A DNA stretch of 64,000 bases from Labilithrix luteola (GTDB lineage Bacteria > Myxococcota_A > Polyangia > Polyangiales > Polyangiaceae). The stretch lies in assembly GCF_001263205.1 (NCBI RefSeq), contig NZ_CP012333.1, positions 1 through 64,000 of the forward strand, written 5' to 3'. Shown here one piece after another: positions 32,557 to 41,320 of this stretch. The position numbers and the translations under genes were made by a program. The notes below the pieces were generated by a model. That model was not told the origin of the DNA, ran no database searches, and was given only the letters and a program-made list of their open reading frames with translations. Position 1 is the stretch's first letter, and the number at the start of each line of letters is the position of its first letter.

Positions 32557-32568
32557 GGGAAGGCGAGA

Positions 32569-32601
32569 GCAGGCGAGAGCGCACCACGCGCCCTCGCCTG
32601 C
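32569..32601 (-). terminator. Hairpin after the major capsid gene
   Basis: GCAGGCGAG and CTCGCCTGC form a 9-bp stem eight bases after the capsid stop codon. It may partly terminate or stabilise the abundant capsid mRNA. Confidence 0.55.
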
Positions 32602-32608
32602 CTCTTCG

Positions 32609-33856
32609 TCAGAACTCGACGACCGCGTTGTGGCCGGGGAGACTGCAGTACGTGGCCGCGCGGTAGAGCGTGCGGAACTCGTACGAGTCCGAGCCCGCCG
32701 TGCGGAGCCAGTTCAACTTGTCGAGGAAGTCGACTTTGGGCAGCGAGCCCATCGACGGCATCTTCCAGGTCTTGATGTCGAGGATGTATGCCACGCCCTG
32801 CGGACAGAACGGGTCGGTCATGATCTTCACCGCGCCGAAGGGCGCGACGTACTCGATGGCCGAGAAGCCAATCTGCGGGTTCTTGTAAGCCGTCTCGGTC
32901 ACGATGCGCGACGCGGTCGTGAGGTCCTTCGCGATGTCCGCGAAGTCGAGGTCGTTCATGATGATGTGCGTCGGCTTCCCGTTCAGCCGATGGAGCATCA
33001 TGCCGGCCTGGATGAGCGACTCCTTCTTCGGCGCACCGCCGCCGGAGAACGCGACACCCGCGAGGCGGACCGGGTCGGTCGAGCGGTCGACGCCGTTGAA
33101 GAGCGTCGAGAGCGCATTGCCCGCGCGCTTCGAATTCGCAACGAGCCAGGCCGGGATGCCCTGGAAAGCGAGACCGAAGTCGCCGTCTGCGAACAGGTAG
33201 TCGGTATTCGCCGCCGTGCCGATACCGGCGCTCCAGTTGCCGCTCGCGGTGAGGACACCCGTGAAGATGTCGACCGCCGTGAGCGTGACCGAGCCCGCCT
33301 TGACGGCGCCGCTCGTGCCGTCCGTCGTGGCCAGCTTGAGTACCTGACCGGGGCGGAACTTGATGGCGTCGCTGGGGTTCTTCAGCGTGACGTTCGTCGT
33401 GGTGACGTCCGACGTGCCACCGGCAGCTGTGCCGCCGTCGAGCTGACCGAGCGCGCCGCCGCCGTTCGAGAAGAGGAACGAGCCGATCTGCTGACCGATG
33501 GCGGAGTACGCGCCCTCGGTCTCCGAGATGACCGCCTTGACGAAGGCGCCCTTGTCATTGCCGGCCTTATCGAGGACCTCACCGCTCACGAGCGCGCGGG
33601 CGTAGCCGCTGCGCCACGGGCAGCTCCAACGCTTGTAGATCGACGAGCTGGTCGAGGTGAAAGCCACGGTGTCCGTCGCCGAGACCGCCGACGTGATCGC
33701 TGAGCGAATCGCGCCCTCGTAGGACGAGCCGGATCCGCCGGTGTCCTTCGGCATGACTGCGAGCGTCGAACTCGTGAAAACGAGCGTCTCGACCTTCGCG
33801 GGCGTGTAATACTGCTTGAGCACCGGCGTCGCGGCGCTGATATCGAAACCTGCCAC
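32609..33856 (-). CDS. Major capsid protein (HK97-like)
   Basis: 415 residues from a GTG behind CAGGAG. N-terminal segment LKQYYTPAKVETLVF, a central Gly/Thr-rich region, then a P-domain-like pattern (PTHIIMNDLDFADIAKDL) and an A-domain-like end (FGAVKIMTDPFCPQGVAYIL). The order portal, scaffold, capsid supports the call. It has a 180-bp structured leader of its own, in line with high expression. Confidence 0.85.
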   Translation of the reverse strand: MAGFDISAATPVLKQYYTPAKVETLVFTSSTLAVMPKDTGGSGSSYEGAIRSAITSAVSATDTVAFTSTSSSIYKRWSCPWRSGYARALVSGEVLDKAGNDKGAFVKAVISETEGAYSAIGQQIGSFLFSNGGGALGQLDGGTAAGGTSDVTTTNVTLKNPSDAIKFRPGQVLKLATTDGTSGAVKAGSVTLTAVDIFTGVLTASGNWSAGIGTAANTDYLFADGDFGLAFQGIPAWLVANSKRAGNALSTLFNGVDRSTDPVRLAGVAFSGGGAPKKESLIQAGMMLHRLNGKPTHIIMNDLDFADIAKDLTTASRIVTETAYKNPQIGFSAIEYVAPFGAVKIMTDPFCPQGVAYILDIKTWKMPSMGSLPKVDFLDKLNWLRTAGSDSYEFRTLYRAATYCSLPGHNAVVEF

Positions 33857-34038
33857 TGTGAGACTCCTGGGAAGCGCTGATTCGGAGTCAGCGCGGGATT
33901 GAAAATCGCGATCACTTCGGCGCGGGTTTCAGCGCTGCCGGGACCGAGGCGATTTTCAGGAGCCTGCGGGCATGAACAGGTGATTGCAGTCCTGCTCACC
34001 AAGACTAGTGAGCAAGATTGCTAGTCGGCAAAAGAAAG
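33857..34038 (-). promoter_or_regulatory. Structured leader of the capsid gene
   Basis: On the minus strand this gap holds three inverted repeats: TGCTCAC/GTGAGCA (33993-34014), GAAAATCGC/GCGATTTTC (33901-33957) and GCGCTGA/TCAGCGC (33874-33894). The last sits just upstream of the GGAG site and GTG start. No promoter of the GGACAAAAC type is present. Confidence 0.6.
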
Positions 34039-35046
34039 TCAGACTGCGTCGGGGAGAGACGCCGCGATTTGGGCAATCTGCTCGTCCTCACTCAGCTCGT
34101 GCCACGGTCGGGCGGCCACTGCGCGCTCCTGCGTTACCGCATTGGTGAGCGTCTTCGGCGCCGGGGCCTGCGGAGGGGCTGCCTTCGCGGCGGGCGGAGG
34201 TGCCGCCCTCGGCGCGGGCGGAGGGTCTGCCTTCAGGGCGCGCTTCGGCGCGAGGTACCGCTCGGCCGCCAGCGCAACTTGCGCGTCGGTGAGGCCTGCG
34301 ACGTCGTAGCCGTTCTCCACGATCTGAGCGATGGCCTCGCGGGCGGCAGAGAGCTGTGCGCGGGGGCTCAGGTTCGAGAGCTGTGGGTACCGCGCCTCGT
34401 TGTCGGCCACGCGGAGGAAGTTCTGCTCCGTCGTCTGGCGAGCTAGCGCCGCACGTTCATTCTGGAGGCGCTCTTCGAGCGCGAGACGCGCTGCGCGCTC
34501 GGCGGCGACCTGCTCCCTCATCTCGTGGAGGAGCGCCTCCGGCGTGCCCTCACGGAGAGCTCGCTCTGCGAGGTCTTCATCGGTCATCCCGAGCCCCTTC
34601 AGGGCCTTGTAGGGGTCCTTCGTGAGGCTCTCGCGGAGCGCACGTCCCTCTTCGGCCTCCTTCCGGGCTTGCGCCGCCTCGCGGGCCGCGCGCTGCTCCG
34701 CCATCCGGCTCTTTTCCTGCGCCTCGCGCATCTCCCTGAAGCGCCGCGAGCCCTCGCGAGCGCGCTTGGCGGCTGCTTCGGCGCGAGCGAGCGCCTCCGC
34801 GTCCTCGTTCAGCTCGGGGGCGGGCTCCTCAGCGGGAGCGGCTTCGGCTGCGGGCGCTTCGCCCTCGGCCAGACCCTCGACAGGCTCGTTGGAGAGCTTC
34901 GCAGCATCGACCGCGTCGGCGGTGTTCTCGGGCGCCGCCGACACCGGGTCGGGGAGGAGTGCGGCGAGAGACTCGATCGTGGGTTCGCCGCCGGCCGGGG
35001 CGGTGGGGGCGGCGGGCGCCGCTGCGGTGGTGGCTTCGGGGGGCAT
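34039..35046 (-). CDS. Scaffolding / capsid assembly protein
   Basis: 335 residues, Ala/Glu-rich. A disordered acidic N-terminus is followed by a long coiled coil at about residues 85-210 (RRFREMREAQEKSRMAEQRA and similar), a Pro/Ala linker and a short C-terminal helix (WHELSEDEQIAQIAASL), the part that binds capsid in many scaffolds. Encoded between portal and capsid genes. Confidence 0.8.
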   Translation of the reverse strand: MPPEATTAAAPAAPTAPAGGEPTIESLAALLPDPVSAAPENTADAVDAAKLSNEPVEGLAEGEAPAAEAAPAEEPAPELNEDAEALARAEAAAKRAREGSRRFREMREAQEKSRMAEQRAAREAAQARKEAEEGRALRESLTKDPYKALKGLGMTDEDLAERALREGTPEALLHEMREQVAAERAARLALEERLQNERAALARQTTEQNFLRVADNEARYPQLSNLSPRAQLSAAREAIAQIVENGYDVAGLTDAQVALAAERYLAPKRALKADPPPAPRAAPPPAAKAAPPQAPAPKTLTNAVTQERAVAARPWHELSEDEQIAQIAASLPDAV

Positions 35047-35049
35047 TGT

Positions 35050-36984
35050 TCAGACTCCCATCATGTTCGAGGCCGCATGGTGGGCCTGCATACGTGCCAA
35101 GTCAGAGTTGATGCGTTGCTGCATCGTGGGTCCGGTGGGTCCGGCGGGGCCCGGAGAGCCGACGGGCGGCGGTGGGGCGGGCGGAGGTGGCGGCGGGGGC
35201 AGCAGGTCCTGCGCGTCGCTGATCCAGCGATCGAGCATGTCGAGACGGTCCTCGGGCACGTTGTCGAAACGCGCCTTGAGGAAGACCATCTGCATCTGCT
35301 TGATGGCTTCCTGCAGGTTCATCTGTGCGACAGGCCCGAAATACTCGCCTTCCTCGATGATGCGTCGCGCGGCTTCCATCGTGTTGTCGTAGGAGGCTGA
35401 TGCGTACGAATTCAGCGATTCGATGTCGGGCATATCCAAAAGACGGCGTCCGTCCTCCGGAGTGACCATTCCCGCGTTCATCATGTCCTGCACCTGGCCC
35501 AAACGTGCCGCCGGGTCGTCGGCGAGCTTGTTCGTCGGGTACATGGAGAGGACGTATTCCTCCTCGCGGAGATGAACGTCCGCCCACTTCACCGCCTCCA
35601 TCATCTTGCCGGGCGCGCGGACGGTGAAGTCCGGGTGCGATTCAGCAATCTTCGCGGCGTGGTGGAGGATCTGCTCGGCGACCCTCATGTACCAATCCTG
35701 GTACTCCGCGTAATTCGGCTTGAATCGTGTGCTCGACACGTCGGCGTAGGTCTCGATGGCCTTTCCGCTGTTCAGGCCGGCGGGCTTCTGGCCCATCGCG
35801 GTCATCTGCGAAACGCCCGGGAGCTCGAATGCCTTGTTCCACAACCGATCGAGGTGCGCGTACACGTCCGACGCGACCGTGTTGGGGGTCTGGTACTCGG
35901 GCTTGGTGCCGGCGTAGCGGATGATGCTCGCGACGACGTCGTCGATGGCGTTCGTGTTGACCCTGCTGTTCTCCTCGACCAGCCAATGCCCGACGGCGTA
36001 CATCTGGGCGCGTTGGATCATCAGGAGCAGGCGAGAGATCTCGACCTGGATGGGCGCCAGCTCGTCGGCGAGGCTCTCGCCGTGCACGCCTTGAATCGGA
36101 CGCTCGCGGTAGAGCAGCTCACACGGGAAACGGTGCCAGTCGTACTCCTCATCGAGCACCGGGGTATCGACGCCGACGACGGCGATGACGTGGCGACCTG
36201 CATGCTCGCCGCTCGCGAGGTGCCAGCCCTCGATCACGACGCACCACTCGACGAGGTTCGCCTGCTCGAAGGATTCGCCTAGGTCGTCGAAGCCGGAGGC
36301 GGTCGCGAGCGACTCAATCTGCGCGGCGAGCGGCGCGTCAGGCTTGCCGAAGTGTCCGGCGCGGACGGCGGAGGCGAACGCGCGGCGGTCCACGAACTTC
36401 GCGTGGTACCCGTTCGGCGGCTTGCCATCGGCGGCCTCCTGGTCGTCGAACAGCCACTCCCACGGGAGCGTGCGCTCGATGCCGACACGCGGCTGCTTCG
36501 GGGTCGTGGTGTCGAGGAAGAACTTGACCACGCCGAAGTCGAAGAGCGCGCTGTCGCGCACGACCTGGTAGGCCTGCGTGTGGAGCTTCTGGTCGTATGC
36601 CGTGCCGTCGACGAACTTCTCGAGCTTCTTCGCTCGACGCTGGAGCGCGTCGTCGCCGCCGGACGTGACGAAGGAGATCTTCGGCTTGTCCTTGGTGACC
36701 ATCGCCGTGTACGTGTTCACCACGGCTTTGATGACGTTCAGAGCGATGCGCCGGCCGCGCGAGACGGTGCGCTGCCGATACAGCTTTGGGCTCAGGCCCA
36801 TGAGCGGGAGCGAGCCGTACATGCGGGCAGCGCGGAGCATGCCCTCACGACTCGCTTCCTGGTCCTTCCAGATCCGTGCGGCGACGTCGCAGACAATGCG
36901 CGCGCGCTCGGCCTCGTTGTCCTCAGCCCACCAGCGAACGTCGCTGAATCGGCTGCCCGATTCGCTCTCGTCGTAGTTGCTCAT
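35050..36984 (-). CDS. Portal protein
   Basis: 644 residues. N-terminal WWAEDNEAERARIVCDVAAR helices, an ALNVIKAVVNTYTAMVTKDKP stem region, then long helices (ELAPIQVEISRLLLMIQRAQ) and a clip/crown part, the layout of podovirus portals that form the dodecameric DNA channel. The C-terminus has an unusual poly-Pro run followed by a collagen-like GPAGPTGPT piece. Coupled to the upstream small gene by ATGA. Confidence 0.85.
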   Translation of the reverse strand: MSNYDESESGSRFSDVRWWAEDNEAERARIVCDVAARIWKDQEASREGMLRAARMYGSLPLMGLSPKLYRQRTVSRGRRIALNVIKAVVNTYTAMVTKDKPKISFVTSGGDDALQRRAKKLEKFVDGTAYDQKLHTQAYQVVRDSALFDFGVVKFFLDTTTPKQPRVGIERTLPWEWLFDDQEAADGKPPNGYHAKFVDRRAFASAVRAGHFGKPDAPLAAQIESLATASGFDDLGESFEQANLVEWCVVIEGWHLASGEHAGRHVIAVVGVDTPVLDEEYDWHRFPCELLYRERPIQGVHGESLADELAPIQVEISRLLLMIQRAQMYAVGHWLVEENSRVNTNAIDDVVASIIRYAGTKPEYQTPNTVASDVYAHLDRLWNKAFELPGVSQMTAMGQKPAGLNSGKAIETYADVSSTRFKPNYAEYQDWYMRVAEQILHHAAKIAESHPDFTVRAPGKMMEAVKWADVHLREEEYVLSMYPTNKLADDPAARLGQVQDMMNAGMVTPEDGRRLLDMPDIESLNSYASASYDNTMEAARRIIEEGEYFGPVAQMNLQEAIKQMQMVFLKARFDNVPEDRLDMLDRWISDAQDLLPPPPPPPAPPPPVGSPGPAGPTGPTMQQRINSDLARMQAHHAASNMMGV

Positions 36985-37196
36985 TCATCATCCGGGGGCA
37001 GTCCTTCAGTCGCTGCGAAAAGCAGCTGGTCATAGGCGCTCTTCTTCGGCGCGGGCTTGGGGGCGTCGGGGTCGACGGGCGGGAGCGGTTTGACCGGCGC
37101 CTTACCCAGCTTGATGCTGATGCCGTCGCCGGAGAATTCCGTGATGCCGTGCTCCCGCATGACGGTCGCGTAATTGCAGAGATCTTCCGGGCTCAA
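36981..37196 (-). CDS. Small protein between terminase and portal
   Basis: 71 residues from a TTG that overlaps the terminase stop (TTGA). SPEDLCNYATVMREHGITEF and GDGISIKLG is a recurring small phage module found next to terminases. A Pro-rich linker and a short helix follow. Function unknown. Confidence 0.55.
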   Translation of the reverse strand: MSPEDLCNYATVMREHGITEFSGDGISIKLGKAPVKPLPPVDPDAPKPAPKKSAYDQLLFAATEGLPPDDE

Positions 37197-38620
37197 TACT
37201 CCTCCGGGTCGAACCGTGCCCCAATATCGTAGTCGTCGAATCGCGCTCTCGCAGCGGCGCGGGCCGTTTCCTCTTCGTGTCGTTTCCAAACCTTGGCGAC
37301 CTGTTTGCGAATCTCGTCGAGCGGGTCCTCAGTCTCTGGCTCGGGAACGGTCTGGCTGAACGCCGTCGTGGCGCGCCACGCGTAGAGGAGCGCGTCGGTG
37401 AGGTGGTTGTCGAAGCCGTCGGCCTCTTTCAGATGGGAATCGTCAGACCACGGCAGCTCGTCGAGCTCCTTGATGAGCGCGGCGTTCGTGGGCTCGAGGA
37501 TGACCAGCTCACCGCGCTCGATCGCGCCGTTGAGTAATCCGATGTAGCCACGCTTGTTTTGCTTCTGGGCGGGCTCGATGGGAATCGAATACCGGCGCGT
37601 GAATTCCTGGCCGAATGCTTTGCCCATGCCGCCCAGGTCACCGATGACTTGGCTGAACGAGTACTGCCTTTGATAGGCAAGTACACGCTGGGCGGCCTGT
37701 GTGACGGTGGTGCCTACTTCTTTGAACGACTCGACGATGTAGACGGCCCTGTCGTTCTTCCGCCACCCGAGCACGACATAGGCCGTCGCGTCCTTGATAC
37801 CGAAGTCGATGCCGAGCAGGTATGCCCACTCGCCGCCGGGCATGGTCTGGAGCCGGCGGGCCTTCGCGTAGACGAGGCCGGAGGCGTCCTGAATCCAGAT
37901 GCCCTCTTCGAGCTGCCGGCGCGTGGCCTCGTCGAGGAGGGAGAGGCTGCGACGGTACTCTTCGACGTCGAGGTGCGGGTTATCCGCGAGCTTCGAGGGG
38001 ATGAACCGACACTGCGGGTTCTTCGACTTGACGAAGCGATTGAACACCCACGCGTGCCCGAGCCCGCCGGGGTTCGTCGCGCCGCGCGCGCGGAGCGGGA
38101 TCTTCGAGCCCCTGGGGCGGCGCAGACGCGAGAGCAGGTAGCGGTACCAGGCCTCCGGGAACTGCGTCGTCTCGTCGAAGCCGACGAACTGGAGCTCCGA
38201 GCCCTGGTAGCGGAAGCGGTCCTGGGCGTTGTCGAGGAAGCCGAAGGTGAGCGTGGCGCCCGATGGGAACGTCCACGTCTTTTCCTTCTCGGACCACTTC
38301 GCGCGCGTGCCCTGGAGCCATTCGTGGCTGCGAGCCATGATGGCGCCGGGGAGCGCGAGGTCAGCATACGTGCGGCGAAGGATGAGCGCGGCGTAGCCAG
38401 GCTGGTCGACGTACTGGAGCGCCGCCATAAGCAGCGCGTCAGACTTGCCGCCGCCGGCCGCGCCGCCGAAGAGGACTTCGAGCTCAGTGCTGTCGAGGAA
38501 CTCCTGCTGCTTGACGGTGGGCTTGTGCGGGCACCACTCGCTGTAGCGGTCGCGGCGCTTCTCCTCGGCCTCGAGGGCCTCGAGTTGCGCGAGCAGCGTG
38601 GCTTCCTCGGCGGGCGTCAC
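37193..38620 (-). CDS. terL: Terminase large subunit
   Basis: 475 residues from a GTG overlapping the previous stop. ATPase: Walker A GGAAGGGKS (K59), a Q-motif-like PTVKQQEFL upstream, and Walker B LQFVGFDE (D149, E150). RNase H-like nuclease: D272 (GIDFG), D328 (IGDLGG) and D409 (NHLTDAL). It pumps DNA into the procapsid and cuts the concatemer. Longer upstream frames would overlap the preceding gene by 80 bp and are not preferred. Confidence 0.93.
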   Translation of the reverse strand: MTPAEEATLLAQLEALEAEEKRRDRYSEWCPHKPTVKQQEFLDSTELEVLFGGAAGGGKSDALLMAALQYVDQPGYAALILRRTYADLALPGAIMARSHEWLQGTRAKWSEKEKTWTFPSGATLTFGFLDNAQDRFRYQGSELQFVGFDETTQFPEAWYRYLLSRLRRPRGSKIPLRARGATNPGGLGHAWVFNRFVKSKNPQCRFIPSKLADNPHLDVEEYRRSLSLLDEATRRQLEEGIWIQDASGLVYAKARRLQTMPGGEWAYLLGIDFGIKDATAYVVLGWRKNDRAVYIVESFKEVGTTVTQAAQRVLAYQRQYSFSQVIGDLGGMGKAFGQEFTRRYSIPIEPAQKQNKRGYIGLLNGAIERGELVILEPTNAALIKELDELPWSDDSHLKEADGFDNHLTDALLYAWRATTAFSQTVPEPETEDPLDEIRKQVAKVWKRHEEETARAAARARFDDYDIGARFDPEEY

Positions 38621-38952
38621 TTGGCGAGCCGGCGGGGGGACGGTCGCGTGCCGATGCGAAACTTCGGGAGCGGCGCGGGAAAGAGCGTGCGCATGCACGC
38701 CTTCGTGCGGTCGTTCAGCATCTGGATGACGGCGTCGCCCGCGCCGAATCTGAAGTGATCGATGTCACCGGGTGTGACGTCGAACAGCGCGATCCTCCGC
38801 GTGTGCTTCGCGTTCGTCGCGATGAGTCTGACGGTGTACCCGTCGAAGTCCGCGTGGTACGCCTCCGCTTGGACGCGCCAGCCGTCGCGCACGTTCGGCG
38901 AGACGATCATCTGCACGATGCGCGTGATGTCGTCCCTATTCGGGACTCTCAC
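38617..38952 (-). CDS. Hypothetical protein before terminase large subunit
   Basis: 111 residues from a GTG that overlaps the previous stop (GTGA; MRVPNRDDITRIVQMIVSP). Alpha/beta pattern (GYTVRLIATNAKHTRRIALF). Coupled to the terminase gene by GTGA. Function unknown. Confidence 0.6.
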   Translation of the reverse strand: MRVPNRDDITRIVQMIVSPNVRDGWRVQAEAYHADFDGYTVRLIATNAKHTRRIALFDVTPGDIDHFRFGAGDAVIQMLNDRTKACMRTLFPAPLPKFRIGTRPSPRRLAK

Positions 38953-39263
38953 TTCGCCGCGGGGGTGACTCCTGCGGCCTTCGGCTTGAAGAAGAGCACG
39001 CGCTCGCGCGGGACGAGGTGCTCTTCGTTGGACCGCTCGTGGCGAATGCTCACGAGGCCCGTGACCGTGTCGAGCTCCACGCTGTAGCCGGCGGTCTCGG
39101 CGAACTGACAGGTCGACGTGGACGCGAGGCCTTGGGTGCCTCCGAGGCGCCGGAGCGAGAAGTCGAGTTCGACAGTGCCATAGGGGATCTTGGTTGAGGG
39201 CGTGGGAGCCTCCAGGGTTTCGGGTTGGACGGTGGCGGCGGGCTTGTTGGCGGGTTTGCTCAT
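38949..39263 (-). CDS. Hypothetical protein in the packaging module
   Basis: 104 residues. A disordered Pro/Ala/Thr start is followed by a compact beta part (AGYSVELDTVTGLVSIRHER, then EHLVPRERVLFFKPK). Function unknown. Confidence 0.55.
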   Translation of the reverse strand: MSKPANKPAATVQPETLEAPTPSTKIPYGTVELDFSLRRLGGTQGLASTSTCQFAETAGYSVELDTVTGLVSIRHERSNEEHLVPRERVLFFKPKAAGVTPAAK

Positions 39264-39583
39264 GGCTTTCCTCGTGGGTTGTCGACGCCAGCGAGCAGCA
39301 CGCGGGCGATGCCCTGGCCGCGCAGCTCCCGACGCAGGTAGACGTAGTGCAGCTTGGGGCTTGCGTCGGACGTGAGGACGGACCAGCCCAAGATCGCGTC
39401 ATCGTCATCGGGCAACGTCACGACGCGGAGCACGGTCGTCGGCGCGGCGAGAATGGCGCGCACACGGGCCGTCGCATCGCGCAAGCGCTCGCCTCGCACA
39501 TGGGAGTGCTTCGACCAGCTGTCGACCACGAATGGCAGGTCGGTCGCGCGACCCATGCGAATAGCGAATGGGATACGGCTCAT
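39260..39583 (-). CDS. GNAT-family acetyltransferase-like protein
   Basis: 107 residues. RMGRATDLPFVVDSWSKHSH, then ILGWSVLTSD, then LHYVYLRRELRGQGIARVLL contains the acetyl-CoA-binding R/Q-x-x-G-x-G/A signature (ELRGQGIA). It stops soon after that helix, so it lacks the last strands of a full GNAT fold. Short GNAT genes beside terminases occur in several podoviruses; target unknown. Confidence 0.7.
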   Translation of the reverse strand: MSRIPFAIRMGRATDLPFVVDSWSKHSHVRGERLRDATARVRAILAAPTTVLRVVTLPDDDDAILGWSVLTSDASPKLHYVYLRRELRGQGIARVLLAGVDNPRGKP

Positions 39584-40158
39584 TCCTCGCCTCCAGGCGG
39601 CAGCGCCTTGACCTCGATGACCTCGAACGGCGGATCAGCCGGCTTCGCCGTGAGGCGCGCGAGCAATTCCGCCTTGCGCGCCGCAAGTTGCTCGGGAGAC
39701 AGCGCCGCAAGATCTTGATGCAGCTCCACACGTTGCGGGGCACCTGCGCCCGAGACCTGCGCCCAAACCTGCGCGGCCTTCACGACCGACGCGTTATCGC
39801 CGCTCGCGATGGCGTCATCGATGACGCGGTCGAGGGCGACCGTAATCTTGCTGATGACACGGTCGTGGTCCGTGAGCTCGGCGCGCACGATGCGGCTTGC
39901 CTCGGTAACGATCTCACCCACCACGTTTTTTGGTAGGTCCCACTCGACCATCAACGCTTTGTTGGAGACGCCCGTGCGGTACTTGAGCGCCCGCATGAGA
40001 TCGGCCACGTACTCCACACGCGTTTCATGCAGGCGCTGACGTTCGGCCTTCGTTTCAGGCGTTGCGGGCGGGCGGCGCGCGGGCTTCGCGGGGCTGGGCG
40101 CGGTGTCGGGCGGCGCTTCGACAATCGGGCGGGGCGTGGGGCGTTTGCGGGGGCGGGC
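39580..40158 (-). CDS. terS: Terminase small subunit-like DNA-binding protein
   Basis: 192 residues from the GTG at 40158 (MARPRKRPTPRP); TTG at 40236 is an alternative. A basic Pro-rich arm is followed by a helix-turn-helix-like region (GVSNKALMVEWDLPKNVVGE) and a helical oligomerisation part (VISKITVALDRVIDDAIASG). Location at the head of the packaging genes supports a pac-recognition role. Confidence 0.65.
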   Translation of the reverse strand, partial: ARPRKRPTPRPIVEAPPDTAPSPAKPARRPPATPETKAERQRLHETRVEYVADLMRALKYRTGVSNKALMVEWDLPKNVVGEIVTEASRIVRAELTDHDRVISKITVALDRVIDDAIASGDNASVVKAAQVWAQVSGAGAPQRVELHQDLAALSPEQLAARKAELLARLTAKPADPPFEVIEVKALPPGGEE

Positions 40159-40241
40159 CACGAGGATACTAGCGAGCGCAAACGACGACGGCAGGCGGGC
40201 GACCGGCGCGGCCACGAGAGTGGCGCGGAGCTCCAACGCGA

Positions 40242-40274
40242 ACGCCCCGCCAGCGGCTAGCGCGGGCGGGGCGT
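40242..40274 (-). terminator. GC-rich hairpin before the packaging genes
   Basis: ACGCCCCGCC and GGCGGGGCGT form a 10-bp stem between the small-gene operon and the terminase small-subunit gene. Confidence 0.5.
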
Positions 40275-40314
40275 CGGGTCTCGCGTCGCGTCAATCCGGA
40301 CGGTCGAGACGCAA

Positions 40315-40345
40315 ACGGGGCACAAGCCCTGCGGCCGTGCCCCGT
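40315..40345. terminator. Terminator of the leftward small-gene operon
   Basis: ACGGGGCAC and GTGCCCCGT form a 9-bp stem, followed on the minus strand by TTTG and on the plus strand by a T-rich stretch a few bases later. It separates early leftward genes from late genes. Confidence 0.65.
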
Positions 40346-40402
40346 TCCTAGGTCTTTTCAGTGGTTTAGCGTGCGCTAGCGAAGGTTTCAGCACCCTTAC
40401 AG

Positions 40403-40780
40403 CTAGTGTGGTGACGCTTCAGGGAGCGACAAGGCCCACGATTCGACGACATCGCAAAGTGTGAGCCCTTGCGCTTGCGCGTAGGCGCGTAACCGGTCGG
40501 CGGCGGCGGGGAGCATGCGCACTTTGATTTGCTGTCGAACGCGATCGGTCTCCTTTTGACTCGCATGACGCGACTTGCGAAGGACGGGTACCCCCGCGAA
40601 TCCCCTTGGAGCTTCGGGAACGCGTTTCGATGCTTCTGCGCAGTCTGCACGCTTGCAGAGCGCACCTTTCCGACGGCTAGGGCCACCGCAGAACGGACAA
40701 AGGCAATTGGTCGGCTTAGGCTCGGACATGGCTGCACCCTCCGGTGATTGCAGCGTGCACATATCGACGGCGGCGCGCAT
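40403..40780 (-). CDS. Zinc-ribbon protein with Arc-like C-terminal region
   Basis: 125 residues. CLCPFCGGPSRRKGALCKRADC is a Cys-rich ribbon. The C-terminal half (RQQIKVRMLPAAADRLRAYA, then GLTLCDVVESWALSL) has the strand-helix-helix layout of ribbon-helix-helix DNA-binding proteins. Possible early transcription regulator. The ATG abuts the preceding stop. Confidence 0.6.
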   Translation of the reverse strand: MRAAVDMCTLQSPEGAAMSEPKPTNCLCPFCGGPSRRKGALCKRADCAEASKRVPEAPRGFAGVPVLRKSRHASQKETDRVRQQIKVRMLPAAADRLRAYAQAQGLTLCDVVESWALSLPEASPH

Positions 40781-41035
40781 TCAGACCTCCGCGTCCGGCT
40801 CCGTGCCTTCGAACACGTAGGCATTCCCACGCCCGTCCGGCATTCCGCCGCCGTGCAGTTGCCCGCGCCAACCGTACTTGGTGCAGAGCGCAATCGCGGC
40901 GCGCGTGTGGTTCTCGTCACTGTCGATCGCGTAATCCCATTCGATCGTGACGCTACCCGCTTGCGCGGTGGCCTTGACGCGCGCGCCTCGGGAATTGGTC
41001 GGACCGAAAAACTTGGTGGTGATGGCTTGACGCAT
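40781..41035 (-). CDS. Hypothetical 84-residue protein with hairpin-covered ribosome-binding site
   Basis: Start MRQAITTKFFGPTNSRGARV, a widespread style of small phage protein (REDUCED: AGSVTIEWDYAIDSDENHT). The ATG is preceded by AAAGGTG-CTCACAC-CACC, in which GGTG pairs with CACC so that part of the ribosome-binding site lies in a 4-bp stem with loop CTCACAC. Function unknown. Confidence 0.6.
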   Translation of the reverse strand: MRQAITTKFFGPTNSRGARVKATAQAGSVTIEWDYAIDSDENHTRAAIALCTKYGWRGQLHGGGMPDGRGNAYVFEGTEPDAEV

Positions 41036-41050
41036 GGTGGTGTGAGCACC
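41036..41050 (-). promoter_or_regulatory. CTCACAC-loop hairpin over a ribosome-binding site
   Basis: On the minus strand GGTG, loop CTCACAC, CACC, directly followed by ATG. The same heptamer occupies three hairpin loops in the polymerase leader. Confidence 0.6.
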
Positions 41051-41131
41051 TTTCTTTGCGCGGTCGAGACATTCGAACGACGCCGCATGCCCCGCCCGTC
41101 GAATTGCGGGGCATGCTGGCGGCACTCGAAG

Positions 41132-41320
41132 TCAGACGTTAGCGAGCTGATACCACCATTCGATGTACCCGCCACACCGCTCCGTCGTTCGCCGGACGGT
41201 CACCAGACCTTGCGACTCGAGTTCCGCCACGGCGCGCTTGTCCTCAGGCAACGCCGCGTGAACTTCGTCCCCCGAGGCGTCGCGAGCCATGGCCAACATG
41301 ATGCGCGCTCGCCCCTTCAT
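41132..41320 (-). CDS. Small helical protein, early leftward operon
   Basis: 62 residues from an ATGA overlap (MKGRARIMLAMARDASGDEV). A winged-helix-like pattern (KRAVAELESQGLVTVRRTTE) ends with GGYIEWWYQLANV. Could bind DNA. Function unknown. Confidence 0.55.
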   Translation of the reverse strand: MKGRARIMLAMARDASGDEVHAALPEDKRAVAELESQGLVTVRRTTERCGGYIEWWYQLANV

